Source: Novosphingobium album (ex Hu et al. 2023) (GTDB taxonomy: Bacteria; Pseudomonadota; Alphaproteobacteria; Sphingomonadales; Sphingomonadaceae). Taken from it: a stretch of 64,000 bases of DNA. Position numbers and translations under genes: made by a program. Below are positions 55,529 to 64,000 of this stretch, in pieces. How positions within the stretch are numbered: the stretch's first letter is position 1; each line of letters begins with the position of its first letter. The notes under the pieces were generated by a model, which saw only the letters and a program-made list of their open reading frames with translations, did no database searches and was not told the origin of the DNA. The stretch lies in the NCBI RefSeq assembly GCF_022832385.1, contig NZ_JALHLE010000009.1:62001-126000 (forward strand), written 5' to 3'.

Positions 55529-56397
55529 TTCACACGTTCCATCAGCCGCTCGATCGCTGCGACCGATTCGGGTTCATCGAGGGTCGGGGCATGGCCGATA
55601 CCGGCCAGCGTAAGCGCCTCCGTACCCGGCACGCGGCGAACCATTTCCGCCAGCGTCTCCTCCGTCAGCAGATCGGACAGCGCGCCCCGCACGATCAGCA
55701 CCGGCCGGCCGGCCAGTGCTTCCCATGCAGGCCAGAGATCCGGCTGACTGGTGGCATCGAAATCGAGGAAGGGCTCGGCAATCTTCATGTCGTAGTCGAA
55801 CACGATACGCCCGTTGCTGGTCAGCGCCATGACCCGCTTGGCCATGCCGATCCAGAAATCCAGCGGCTGGCCGGGGTGCGCCGCCCCCTGCACAGCCTCT
55901 ATCCCGCGCGCGGCGTGGACCCAGGTGGGATAGCTGCGTCCCTGCCCGACATAATCCTTGATGCGCTCCAGCCCCGCCGGTTCGAGGCGCGGCCCGACAT
56001 CGTTGATGACGACACCGGCGATACGCTCTGGGATCACGGTGGCGAGCCCCATCGTCATCAGCCCGCCCAGCGATGTGCCGACAGCAACGAAGCGGCTGAT
56101 GCCTTCCTGCTCCAGCAGTTCGAGAACGTCCTCGCAATATTGCGGCGGCGTGTAACTGGCGGAATCCTTCGCATATTCGCTATCCCCGCGCCCGCGCATG
56201 TCGAGGCAGAGCACCCGTCGGGCCGTTGCTAGCCGCGGGGCCAGAATATCGAAATCGCGCGCATTGCGGGTCAGCCCGTGCAGGCACAATACCGGCACAC
56301 GCGCAGCGCCGGCACCCTCTTCAGGACCCGGGTAATCGCGGTAATGCAGCTTGAGTCCATCGCGGCTCGACCAGAACTGGTCCTCGAAATCCGTCAT
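55525..56397 (-). CDS. alpha/beta hydrolase
   Basis: The protein has 290 residues. LCLHGLTRNARDFD is the oxyanion motif, VAVGTSLGGLMTMG holds the nucleophile Ser, and GIGHAPTLDEPE the catalytic His. The MRGRGDSEY segment is typical of haloalkane-dehalogenase-like lipases and esterases. The substrate is unknown. It is followed by the glycosyltransferase gene with a four-base overlap and is divergent from selO. Confidence 0.9.
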   Translation of the reverse strand: MTDFEDQFWSSRDGLKLHYRDYPGPEEGAGAARVPVLCLHGLTRNARDFDILAPRLATARRVLCLDMRGRGDSEYAKDSASYTPPQYCEDVLELLEQEGISRFVAVGTSLGGLMTMGLATVIPERIAGVVINDVGPRLEPAGLERIKDYVGQGRSYPTWVHAARGIEAVQGAAHPGQPLDFWIGMAKRVMALTSNGRIVFDYDMKIAEPFLDFDATSQPDLWPAWEALAGRPVLIVRGALSDLLTEETLAEMVRRVPGTEALTLAGIGHAPTLDEPESVAAIERLMERVN

Positions 56398-56462
56398 GCC
56401 GAAAGGACGACCTCCTGTGTGCACGCCTTGATCGGCGGCCCTGCACTCCCCACTATCGCCTG

Positions 56463-57866
56463 ATGCGAAGCGAACCGCAAGCAAGCGCCTATCGCCCCGA
56501 TGCCCGCATCGAAACCATCGCCGAGTGGATCGGCGATCCGGTACCCGCGGCATCCTTCCCAAAACACGAACTGCGCTTTCGCAATGACCGGTGGGCAAAT
56601 GCGGTGGGCCTGGGCGATTTGACCGACGAGGCCTGGACCGCCCATTTCGGCCGTTTCGAGCCGCTGCCGGACAACCTGCCCGGGCCGCTGGCGCTGCGCT
56701 ATCACGGACATCAGTTCCGCTCGTACAACCCGGACATCGGTGACGGGCGCGGCTTCCTCTTTGCCCAAATGCGCGATTCGGACGGGCGCCTGCTCGATCT
56801 CGGCACCAAGGGATCTGGCCGCACCCCCTACAGCCGCGACGGCGACGGGCGGCTGACGCTGAAGGGCGCGGTGCGCGAAATTCTCGCCACCGAAATGCTC
56901 GAGGCGCTGGGCGTGAACACCAGCAAGACCTTTTCGGTGATCGAAACCGGCGAATCGCTGTGGCGCAGCGACGAACCCTCGCCCACACGCTCTGCCGTGC
57001 TGGTGCGCCTGAGCCACGGGCACATCCGCATCGGTAGCTTCCAGCGCCTGCTCGCCCATGACGAGAAGGACCAGATGGCCGCGCTCGTGGCCTATTGCCT
57101 CGATACTTATCCAGGTGGCGAACCGCCTGCCGATGCCCCGGGGCGCGATGAACCCGCCGTGATCCTGATGCATCAGGTTGTCGAACGGCTGGCCGATCTC
57201 GCCGCAAGCTGGATGGTCGCCGGCTTCGTCCACGGTGTGCTCAACACCGACAACATGAACATTTCGGGCGAGAGCTTCGACTACGGCCCCTGGCGCTGGC
57301 TGCCCAAATGGGATCCGCGCTTTACCGCTGCCTATTTCGACTATGGCGGCCTCTATGCCTTCGGCCGCCAGCCTGAAGCGCTGTTGTGGAATTGTGGCCA
57401 GCTTGCCGTGGCGCTGCGCCTGCTCGCCGATACCGAGCCGCTTGTCGCCGCGCTAGATCGCTTCGGACCGCTCTACCAGAAAGCCATGGCCCGCCGTTTT
57501 ACCTGGCGGCTGGGCGTCGAGTCGCGAGGGCTGGAAGCGGACACAGCGCTGATCCAGGCGGCCGAGCAGAGCATGACCGAAAGTGGCGAGGCGCCCGAAC
57601 GGTTCTTCTTCACCCATCGCGCCGGCCGCGCGGCCGGGGATGACAGCTTCGCCACGCTGCTACGCGAATACAAGCCGGCAGCAAACGCAACCGACGTGTT
57701 CTGGCAGCAGGACGAACCTCCGGGAATCCTGATCGACGAGGTCGAACGCATCTGGTCGGCCGTCGACGAGCATGACGACTGGTCCGCGCTCCAGACGAAA
57801 GTCTCGGAAATTCGTGAACTTGGGCGAAATCTCGGCGAACCGCCCCATCCCCAGGCTCAATGGTAA
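56463..57866 (+). CDS. selO: protein adenylyltransferase SelO
   Basis: The protein has 467 residues, normal for the YdiU/SelO family. The kinase-like core shows LLDLGTKGSGRTPYSRDGDG, VREILATEMLEALGV, HGVLNTDNMNISGES and FDYGPWR, the pseudokinase site that transfers AMP to Ser, Thr or Tyr. SelO acts on redox-related proteins in other bacteria. It ends without the selenocysteine-type tail found in some homologues. Confidence 0.94.
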   Translation: MRSEPQASAYRPDARIETIAEWIGDPVPAASFPKHELRFRNDRWANAVGLGDLTDEAWTAHFGRFEPLPDNLPGPLALRYHGHQFRSYNPDIGDGRGFLFAQMRDSDGRLLDLGTKGSGRTPYSRDGDGRLTLKGAVREILATEMLEALGVNTSKTFSVIETGESLWRSDEPSPTRSAVLVRLSHGHIRIGSFQRLLAHDEKDQMAALVAYCLDTYPGGEPPADAPGRDEPAVILMHQVVERLADLAASWMVAGFVHGVLNTDNMNISGESFDYGPWRWLPKWDPRFTAAYFDYGGLYAFGRQPEALLWNCGQLAVALRLLADTEPLVAALDRFGPLYQKAMARRFTWRLGVESRGLEADTALIQAAEQSMTESGEAPERFFFTHRAGRAAGDDSFATLLREYKPAANATDVFWQQDEPPGILIDEVERIWSAVDEHDDWSALQTKVSEIRELGRNLGEPPHPQAQW

Positions 57867-57957
57867 ATTTCAGCTCTGCGTTAGCACCCCGGTAGGAATA
57901 CCTGTGTCATAAGCTGCGAATTCGAGAACACTTTTAGGTAACGGATTCTTAGCCGCA

Positions 57958-59427
57958 ATGGACGGTGCAACCATAACCACAGCAGCGGTAGCCAGTGACC
58001 GGGGACCTGTCAGCAACGTGAGCAAGGCAGAGATCGTTTCCTGCGAACCGGCGACGGGAACGGAAATCTGGCGCGGCAAGGTTTGCGACGTCGATGACAC
58101 CGTCGCCCGTGCCCGCCGGGCCTGGCCGGCCTGGGCCGCGCAACCCCTGTCGACCCGTATGGAACTGGTTCGCCGCTTCGCCAACGAAGTGCGCAAGGAA
58201 GCCGAGAAGCTGGCAACCACGATCGCGCGCGAGACGGGCAAGCCCTTGTGGGAAGCCCATGCCGAAGTCGAACTCGTCATCAACAAGGTCGAGATCTCAA
58301 TCCGCGCCTATGCCGAGCGGACCAGCCAGCGCAAGCTCGACTCGGCCCTGCAGGGCACCATGGCCGTGCGCCACAAGCCGCATGGCGTGCTGCTGGTACT
58401 GGGCCCCTACAATTATCCCGCGCACCTGCCCAATGCCCACATCGTGCCCGCGCTGATCGCGGGCAACGTGGTGATCTTCAAACCGAGCGAGAAAGCACCG
58501 GCTTCGGGGGAGATCCTCGCGCGCTGCTTCAGCCGTGCTGGCATTTCCGCCGCCATCATGCAGTTCGCCGTCGGCGGCCCTGCCGAAGGACAGGCTTTCG
58601 TCGCGCACGAAGGCGTCGATGGCGTGTTGTTCACCGGTTCGGCCAATACCGGCATCACCATCAACCGGCGCCTGGCCACACGGCCGGACAAGATGGTCAC
58701 GCTGGAAATGGGCGGCAACAACGCCATGGTCGTCTGGGACACGCCCAAACTGACCGACGCGGCCGCACTCATCGTCCAGTCCGCTTTCGCCACCACCGGC
58801 CAGCGCTGCACCGCGACACGCCGGCTGATCGTGAAGGCCTCGATGTACGACGCGGTAATATCCGAAGTGAAAGCCCTGGCCGATCGCGTGATCTTCGGCG
58901 CCCCCTTCGACGAACCTGCGCCGTTCATGGGCCCGGTGATCGACAACATGGCGGCAGACGGATTGACCGAGAGCTTCCTCTACCTGCTCAGCCACGGCGG
59001 CAAGGCCATCAAGCACCTGGTGCGCCCGGACGACTCGCTGCCGTTCCTCAGCCCGGCGATCATCGACACGACGGCCATGAAGGACCGCCCGGACGTGGAA
59101 CTGTTCGGTCCGATCCTGCAGGTCATCCGCGTCGACGATTTCGACGAGGCCATCGCCGAGGCCAACAATACGCGGTTCGGCCTCGCCGCTTCGCTGGTGG
59201 GCGGCACGCCGCAGGATTACAACAAGTTCTGGGCCAATGCGCGTGCCGGCATCGTCAACTGGAACCGCACGACAGTGAACCCAAGCCATGCGGCGCCGGT
59301 GGGCGGTATCGGCCTGTCCGGCAATCACCGCCCCACGGGCTACTATGCCGCCGACTACTGCGCCTATCCCGTCGCTTCGGGTGAGATGGAGCAGCCGCGG
59401 GCCGTGATCGGTGTGGGACTGAAGTAG
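57958..59427 (+). CDS. astD: aldehyde dehydrogenase, N-succinylglutamate-semialdehyde type
   Basis: The protein has 489 residues. The catalytic Cys is in GQRCTATRRLIV, the general-base Glu in LEMGGNNAMVV, and GPYNYPAHLPNAH replaces the usual GP-x-N segment, as in AstD. AstD oxidises succinylglutamate semialdehyde in arginine breakdown. No other ast gene is near, so another semialdehyde may be the real substrate. Confidence 0.82.
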   Translation: MDGATITTAAVASDRGPVSNVSKAEIVSCEPATGTEIWRGKVCDVDDTVARARRAWPAWAAQPLSTRMELVRRFANEVRKEAEKLATTIARETGKPLWEAHAEVELVINKVEISIRAYAERTSQRKLDSALQGTMAVRHKPHGVLLVLGPYNYPAHLPNAHIVPALIAGNVVIFKPSEKAPASGEILARCFSRAGISAAIMQFAVGGPAEGQAFVAHEGVDGVLFTGSANTGITINRRLATRPDKMVTLEMGGNNAMVVWDTPKLTDAAALIVQSAFATTGQRCTATRRLIVKASMYDAVISEVKALADRVIFGAPFDEPAPFMGPVIDNMAADGLTESFLYLLSHGGKAIKHLVRPDDSLPFLSPAIIDTTAMKDRPDVELFGPILQVIRVDDFDEAIAEANNTRFGLAASLVGGTPQDYNKFWANARAGIVNWNRTTVNPSHAAPVGGIGLSGNHRPTGYYAADYCAYPVASGEMEQPRAVIGVGLK

Positions 59428-59448
59428 AGGCCGGGCGCAAAGCCGCGC

Positions 59449-60174
59449 TTACTCCCCGCTGGTGACCAGATCCACTTCCGTGAGGCCGTTGGCCAGCTTG
59501 CGCGCATAGACCGCGTAGGCCTTGCCACCCTTGCGGCCGCCCAGCACATGGTCGTTGCCGTCCAGCTTGTATTCGGCGCCGTAACCGGCCTTGCCGGCCT
59601 TGGTGTAGTAGAAGCTGATCACGTCACCCGGCGAAACCGGCGTCGCGAAATTGACGACTCTCAGCACACAGGCATCGCTGTCGACACCGGCCGCTTCCTG
59701 CACCGCGCCGCGCGGATAGACCGGCAATTCTGCGGGTAGCTTGGCTGCCCAGGTGTTCGAATACTGAACCTTGGCCGCACAATCGGTGTGCGCCGTCTGC
59801 GATGCCTTGGCCACCTGCGCGGCGGTGGCAGCGTTTTCCGCCAGCGACGCAGCGCTGCCCTGCCCCGGCTGAGGAGCAGGCTGCAGCTTGCCGCCAGCCA
59901 TGGCCGCTGCCTTCTGCTTAGCATCGGCAATGGCTTCCGGAGACCGGTCTTCCGGCGGCAGCGTGATCTGTCCGCTGCTGGCCGCCACCGCGGCTCCGTC
60001 TTGCCCGGCCATCTCCGGATCGACCATGATCCGGTCGCCCAGAGCACCGCTCATCGCCGGGTCGGTCTCGGGACCGGCAGGCGCCTTTTCATTCGAGCCG
60101 CAGCCGGTCAGCATCAGCGTTCCGGCCAGGCTCGCAATCGTCAGGCGTGCCATGAAACGGGCAGAGGTTTTCAT
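59449..60174 (-). CDS. hypothetical lipoprotein
   Basis: The protein has 241 residues. The lipobox LMLTGCGSN follows a signal peptide. The middle is rich in Ala, Gln and Pro. The C-terminal half holds two Cys (TDCAAKV and DACVLRV) and ends with a compact strand domain (AELPVYPRGA, ISFYYTKAGKAGYG). No function is known to me. It is convergent with astD. Confidence 0.8.
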   Translation of the reverse strand: MKTSARFMARLTIASLAGTLMLTGCGSNEKAPAGPETDPAMSGALGDRIMVDPEMAGQDGAAVAASSGQITLPPEDRSPEAIADAKQKAAAMAGGKLQPAPQPGQGSAASLAENAATAAQVAKASQTAHTDCAAKVQYSNTWAAKLPAELPVYPRGAVQEAAGVDSDACVLRVVNFATPVSPGDVISFYYTKAGKAGYGAEYKLDGNDHVLGGRKGGKAYAVYARKLANGLTEVDLVTSGE

Positions 60175-60699
60175 CGTCGCGTTCCTTTTTTCACCGCGCG
60201 GCCTGCGCGGTCCTGCCCCGGAAAGGCCAAGGGGTCGTCAATACGCGGTGAAGAAACGCGAATTTCGGCCGGAGTACCAGCCATAACCGCTCGCCGTCCC
60301 ATTTCGGGAAGACCGCCGGGGCAAGCATTGAGAGCCAAAGACATGCGAGGGCGCCTGCGTCAGACGCAGGCGCCCTCCCGTCCGGGCACGCAGGTTGCGG
60401 CCGGACGGCCCCCTCGCGCGTCGCCGTCCGCGCGAAGAAATGGATCAGGCAAGGCGGGCGGACGGGAATGCACCGTCAGGAAAATCTTCTGCAATTTCGG
60501 GCCGTGCCAGTGACTCGAATCGAAAATCGATGTTCATATTTATCGTTATTTACATGAACGAAACACAACAGGGTCGTCAGTATTCGACTGCCTCGCGAAA
60601 AAGACTGTGCGCCTATCGCAAAGCACAGGACTTGCAGGGCCAGACGAGCCCTCGTAAGCGGCAGAAGCGGGCTGCCCCTGCATTTTCCCGAGTATTGTC
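60175..60699. other. intergenic region between the lipoprotein gene and rarD
   Basis: About 525 bases. It holds the perfect hairpin at 60347-60377 and a second, weaker inverted repeat, CGTCCGG (60379-60385) with CCGGACG (60401-60407). The last 160 bases are AT-richer and should contain the rarD promoter. No gene is convincing. Confidence 0.5.
60347..60377. repeat. perfect 15-bp inverted repeat
   Basis: GAGGGCGCCTGCGTC (60347-60361) and GACGCAGGCGCCCTC (60363-60377) are exact reverse complements around a single A. It is GC-rich and has no run of T after it. It may be a terminator of a T-poor kind, a protein site or a mobile-element trace. Confidence 0.85.
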
Positions 60700-61608
60700 A
60701 TGACACCTAGCAATTCCACCCGCCTTGGCGGTCTGGCTCCGGCCATCAGTGCCTATCTGCTCTGGACCCTGTTCCCGCTCTATTTCGCGCTTCTGCACGC
60801 GGTCTCGCCGTTCGAGGTCGTGGCGTGGCGCATGCTGTGGACGCTGCCGTTCTGCCTGATAATCGTGGTGGCCATGCGTCAGGGGCGCGAGTTATGGCAG
60901 GCCCTCACCAATCCGCGCATTGTTGGCGCGCTGGCGATTAGCGGCCTGCTGATCGGGACCAACTGGCTGGTCTATGTCGTCGCCGTAATGCACGGGCACG
61001 TGCTGGCTACGAGCCTGGGTTACTACATCAATCCACTGGTCAACATCTTCGCGGGCGCCGTGGTCCTGCGCGAAAAGCTGTCGCGGATGCAGTGGTTCGC
61101 GGTCGCACTGGCGGCGGTCGGCGTCGCCATCCTGGCTCGCGACGCGCTGCCGACGCTGTGGATCAGCATGACGCTGGCGCTGTCCTTCGCCGGCTACGGA
61201 CTGACCCGCAAGCTAGCGCCGGTCAATGCGCTGCCGGGCCTCACGATCGAAACGCTGGTGCTGTTCGTGCCCGCGCTCGGCCTGCTCGGATGGCAGGCCA
61301 TGACGCAGCAGGGCCTGATGATGGGCACCTCCCCCGGCATCAGCGCCCTGCTCGCCTGCGCCGGGGTAGCGACCGGCGTCCCGCTGCTGCTGTTCGCGCG
61401 CGCAGCACGGCAGCTCGACTTCTCGGTGCTGGGCTTCATCCAGTTCATCACACCCACCGGACTGTTCCTGCAGAGCCTGTTCGTCTTCGGCGAACCGTTC
61501 CGGCCGGTTCAGCTCGTCTGCTTCCTGTTCATCTGGACCGCTATCGCCGTTTTTTGCTGGGACCTGCTGGCCCGGCGCGGCCGCTCAGAGCGCCCCTGCG
61601 AAGCGTAG
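60700..61608 (+). CDS. rarD: RarD-type EamA permease
   Basis: The protein has 302 residues and about ten membrane segments. AYLLWTLFPLYFALL and FQFITPTGLFL-like segments (FIQFITPTGLFLQS) are those of RarD, an EamA-family inner-membrane exporter. The last 24 bases overlap the end of pyrC on the other strand. The transported compound is unknown. Confidence 0.9.
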   Translation: MTPSNSTRLGGLAPAISAYLLWTLFPLYFALLHAVSPFEVVAWRMLWTLPFCLIIVVAMRQGRELWQALTNPRIVGALAISGLLIGTNWLVYVVAVMHGHVLATSLGYYINPLVNIFAGAVVLREKLSRMQWFAVALAAVGVAILARDALPTLWISMTLALSFAGYGLTRKLAPVNALPGLTIETLVLFVPALGLLGWQAMTQQGLMMGTSPGISALLACAGVATGVPLLLFARAARQLDFSVLGFIQFITPTGLFLQSLFVFGEPFRPVQLVCFLFIWTAIAVFCWDLLARRGRSERPCEA

Positions 61609-62910
61609 CGGCTCGCCCTGTGCCTGATTGGCAAGCTGGCCTTCCCACATGGCGCTGTGGCCGCGCACGATCGTGCCGACCACGCGCCCCTGCAATTCCA
61701 TCCCGGTGAAGGGCGACCAGCCGCAGCGGCTTTCTACCCAATCCTCGGTGATGGTGAAGCGGCCCTTGCGGTCGACCACCGTAAAGTCGGCATCGTAGCC
61801 CGCCGCGATACGGCCCTTGCCCACCAGCCCGAACACCCGCTGCACCCCGGCAGAGGTCATGTCGATCAGCCGCTCCAGCGTCATGTTGCCCCGCGCCACA
61901 TGGTCCAGCATCAGCGGCAGCAGCGTCTGCACGCCGGGCATGCCCGAGGGGCTGGCAGGATAGGTCTTGGACTTCTCCTCCTTGGTGTGCGGCGCGTGAT
62001 CCGAACCCAGCACATCGGGAACGCCCTGCCGCAGCCAGTGCCACAGGCCCGCGACATGGGCGGCAGAGCGGATCGGCGGGTTCATCTGCGCATAAGTGCC
62101 CAGCCGCGGATAGGCGTCCTCGGCCTCCAGCGTCAGGTGCTGCGGCGTCACCTCGCAAGTCGCCACGTCGCGGTGTTGCGCGATCAGTTCGAGCTCGGCA
62201 GGGGTCGTGACGTGCAGGATATGGATCGGCCGCTTGGCCTCACGCGCCAGCTTGAGAATGCGGCGGGTCGCCAGCATCGCGCTTTCATCGTCGCGCCAGA
62301 CGGGATGGCTGGAGGGATCGCCTTCTATCCGCTCTCCCTTGCGCGCGTTCATCCGCGCCTCGTCCTCCGCATGGATGGCGACGCGGCGGCGGCCATTGGC
62401 AAGCACACGCGCCAGTTGCTCGTCTTCTGCCACCAGCAGGTTGCCAGTCGATGCCCCCATGAAGATCTTCACGCCCGCCGTCCCCGGGATGCGTTCCAGT
62501 TCGCCCAGCTCCGGGGCGTTCTCGGCCGTGGCGCCGACATAGAAAGCATGGTCGCAGTACATGCGGTGATGCGCGCGTTCGAGCTTGTCGTGCACCCGCA
62601 TCACGGTGTCGGTGTTGGGATTGGTGTTGGGCATCTCGAACACCGCCGTCACGCCGCCCATCACCGCTGCGCGGCTACCGGTCTCAAGGTCTTCCTTGTG
62701 CTCCAGCCCCGGCTCGCGGAAGTGGACCTGGCTGTCGATCACGCCAGGCAGAACGTCGAGCCCGGCGCAGTCGATGCGCCGCGCCGCGTCGGGATAGCTG
62801 CCGATGCCCACGATCTTCCCGTCACGCACAGCCACATCGGCAACGCCCGCACCATTGGGCGTGTGGACCATTCCCCCTGCAAGAACGAGTTCGGGTGCAT
62901 TGGCTGTCAT
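61585..62910 (-). CDS. pyrC: dihydroorotase-type amidohydrolase
   Basis: The protein has 441 residues. The metal motif PGVIDSQVHFREPGLEHKED and TAVFEMPNTNPNTDT are of class I dihydroorotases, and LGSDHAPHTKEEK holds the catalytic Asp. It closes the pyrimidine ring in UMP synthesis. It has one 24-base convergent overlap with rarD. A 36-bp TGACAC repeat lies 20 bases upstream of its start. Confidence 0.9.
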   Translation of the reverse strand: MTANAPELVLAGGMVHTPNGAGVADVAVRDGKIVGIGSYPDAARRIDCAGLDVLPGVIDSQVHFREPGLEHKEDLETGSRAAVMGGVTAVFEMPNTNPNTDTVMRVHDKLERAHHRMYCDHAFYVGATAENAPELGELERIPGTAGVKIFMGASTGNLLVAEDEQLARVLANGRRRVAIHAEDEARMNARKGERIEGDPSSHPVWRDDESAMLATRRILKLAREAKRPIHILHVTTPAELELIAQHRDVATCEVTPQHLTLEAEDAYPRLGTYAQMNPPIRSAAHVAGLWHWLRQGVPDVLGSDHAPHTKEEKSKTYPASPSGMPGVQTLLPLMLDHVARGNMTLERLIDMTSAGVQRVFGLVGKGRIAAGYDADFTVVDRKGRFTITEDWVESRCGWSPFTGMELQGRVVGTIVRGHSAMWEGQLANQAQGEPLRFAGAL

Positions 62911-62931
62911 CGCGAGGCCTCTCTGCTGGCT

Positions 62932-62967
62932 AAGGTGACACAGTGGTTGACACAGTTGACACGGTCC
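62932..62967. repeat. 36-bp TGACAC repeat, copy 2
   Basis: It starts AAGGTGACACAGTGG and ends TTGACACGGTCC, with three GACAC words, and matches copy 1 (23586-23621) at 31 of 36 positions. It lies just upstream of the pyrC start codon. No inverted arm like that of copy 1 follows. Confidence 0.8.
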
Positions 62968-63091
62968 TGACGCAAAAATGCCGAACCCGGTATCGAAGGC
63001 GGCCTAGGCGCCCCGAGGGCATCATGCAAGAACGTGTCGGCAGACGTCATGGCTGCCTGTCTGCCACAAGTGGCCGCCTGTAGGACAGCGC

Positions 63092-63781
63092 TCAGACGTT
63101 CCGCGCGCCCCGCCGCAGCAGGGCCTGCACGAACGCGTCCAGATCATCGATTTCGACGTCCAGCACTTCGTTCCAGTCCGCAAGCACCGCCTCGATATCG
63201 CTGCGGGAATAGGCGTGGCGCGATGGTTCCGGCAGGCGGGGCGGGCGGTGCGGCCAGGGATGCCCGGTCAGGTTGTTGTAGAGCCAGCCGAAACTACAGA
63301 GCAGCAACACATTCACGGTGATCGGCAGCATGTAGACGGCATCCCAGGGAATCCTGCCGCTCGCCCCCAGCGCGCAGAGCAGGGCACAGGCGCCGCCGGG
63401 GGGATGCAGGCAGCGCGCCAGCGACATGACTGCAATGGCCAGGCCCACCCCCAGGCTTGCCGCAAGCCAGGGATCGCCCAGCAAGTGCCCGGCTGTCAGC
63501 CCGATGACGGACGACAACAGATTGCCGCCGATCACTGCCCACGGCTGCGCCAGCGGACTGGCCGGCACGCAGAACACCAGAACCGCCGAAGCTCCCAGCG
63601 GCGCGACAAGAAACGGCAGCGCTGCCCCCTTTCCGCCCACCAGCAAGATCGTCACCGCTCCGGCAACGGCAATACCCATGGCCGCACCGGCTGCACCGCG
63701 CATCCAGCCCAGATGGCCGGCAGCCTGCACGCGCCAGCTTGCCCGGGGCGATATCTCCAGCGGCTGAGTCAAAACATGCAC
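63092..63781 (-). CDS. HPP-family membrane protein
   Basis: The protein has about 229 residues and four or five membrane segments. The HPP signature is SLARCLHPPGGACALLCALG. Members are suspected nitrite or osmolyte transporters. A polar tail (SRSDIEAVLADWNEVLDVEI) ends the protein. GTG at 63781 is one possible start; the true start is uncertain. Confidence 0.8.
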   Translation of the reverse strand: MHVLTQPLEISPRASWRVQAAGHLGWMRGAAGAAMGIAVAGAVTILLVGGKGAALPFLVAPLGASAVLVFCVPASPLAQPWAVIGGNLLSSVIGLTAGHLLGDPWLAASLGVGLAIAVMSLARCLHPPGGACALLCALGASGRIPWDAVYMLPITVNVLLLCSFGWLYNNLTGHPWPHRPPRLPEPSRHAYSRSDIEAVLADWNEVLDVEIDDLDAFVQALLRRGARNV

Positions 63782-63877
63782 CTTGAATACCACTTTAGTG
63801 GTGGCGCTATGGCGAATGGACGCGCGGTTGGCGAGACAATCGTTCCTTGGCCGCAAAAAGGTGAACTTTGCCGCAGC

Positions 63878-64000
63878 TCAGAATGCGATCTTCACCCCGG
63901 CCATGATGCGGTTGCTCACGGTTCCGTTTGGCATGGCGGCCGAATCCATATGCAGATCGAGTGTGACGCCTTCTCCGATATCGACCTTGGCGCGAGGCAG
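63878..64000 (-). CDS. C-terminal end of an outer-membrane beta-barrel protein
   Basis: The last 40 codons of a minus-strand gene enter from the right edge. The strand pattern (VDIGEGVTLDLHMDS, then SNRIMAGVKIAF) and the terminal Phe are those of an outer-membrane barrel, possibly a FadL-type transporter. The family cannot be fixed from so little. Confidence 0.6.
   Translation of the reverse strand: MPRAKVDIGEGVTLDLHMDSAAMPNGTVSNRIMAGVKIAF

Noticed and set aside
60395-60703. Plus-strand open frame in the gap before rarD
   Set aside because: It has no motif or ribosome site, and it runs across the inverted repeats.

Overview
The window looks like a chromosomal piece of a high-GC alphaproteobacterium of the order Sphingomonadales, most like Novosphingobium or Sphingobium. 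The evidence is protein style and gene order: argS-SPOR-nagZ-scpA-scpB-tatABC, phoH-ybeY-corC, a TonB-dependent receptor beside acyl-CoA and short-chain dehydrogenase genes, and an N-end-rule leucyltransferase of the Bpt type. The genus is an inference.

Positions 1-4385 are a mobile island inserted next to a tRNA-Val(UAC) gene. From the tRNA leftwards it carries a P4-type tyrosine integrase, an unknown gene, an AlpA-like excisionase regulator with its own terminator, a small winged-helix-like gene, an IS21-like end remnant, and at the very left edge the first 75 codons of a BrxA-like (DUF1819) gene. BrxA is the first gene of BREX anti-phage operons and reads out of the window, so a BREX defence system probably lies just to the left.

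Positions 4462-11345 look like an accessory catabolic region: an enoyl-CoA hydratase divergent from an APH-type kinase, a TonB-dependent receptor broken by two frameshifts, and a translationally coupled NTF2-SDR-NTF2 operon. From 11436 the window is mostly core genome: bpt, ilvA, a beta-hydroxyacid dehydrogenase with an exported amidohydrolase, the argS-to-tatC operon on the minus strand, an exported haem-binding beta-barrel protein, miaB, phoH-ybeY-corC, a three-gene TadE/TadG cluster, a peptidyl-prolyl isomerase and mgtE.

Positions 35865-50374 hold repair and redox genes: nudC, a serine hydrolase and mutY in one tight operon; dciA followed by two DsbA-like proteins and smc; soxR divergent from a VOC protein with a clear SoxR box between them; ubiA, rsmE and a glutamate-cysteine ligase. 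Positions 50376-64000 hold an isoprenylcysteine-methyltransferase-like membrane protein, bamB with a YfgM-like partner, a 268-bp MITE-like element that supplies the stop codon of a glycosyltransferase gene, selO, an astD-like dehydrogenase, a lipoprotein, rarD, pyrC, an HPP membrane protein and the tail of an outer-membrane protein.

Non-coding features of note are a 36-bp repeat with three TGACAC words upstream of both argS and pyrC, a hairpin abutting the excisionase start codon, a hairpin holding a start codon in its loop, and several perfect inverted repeats.
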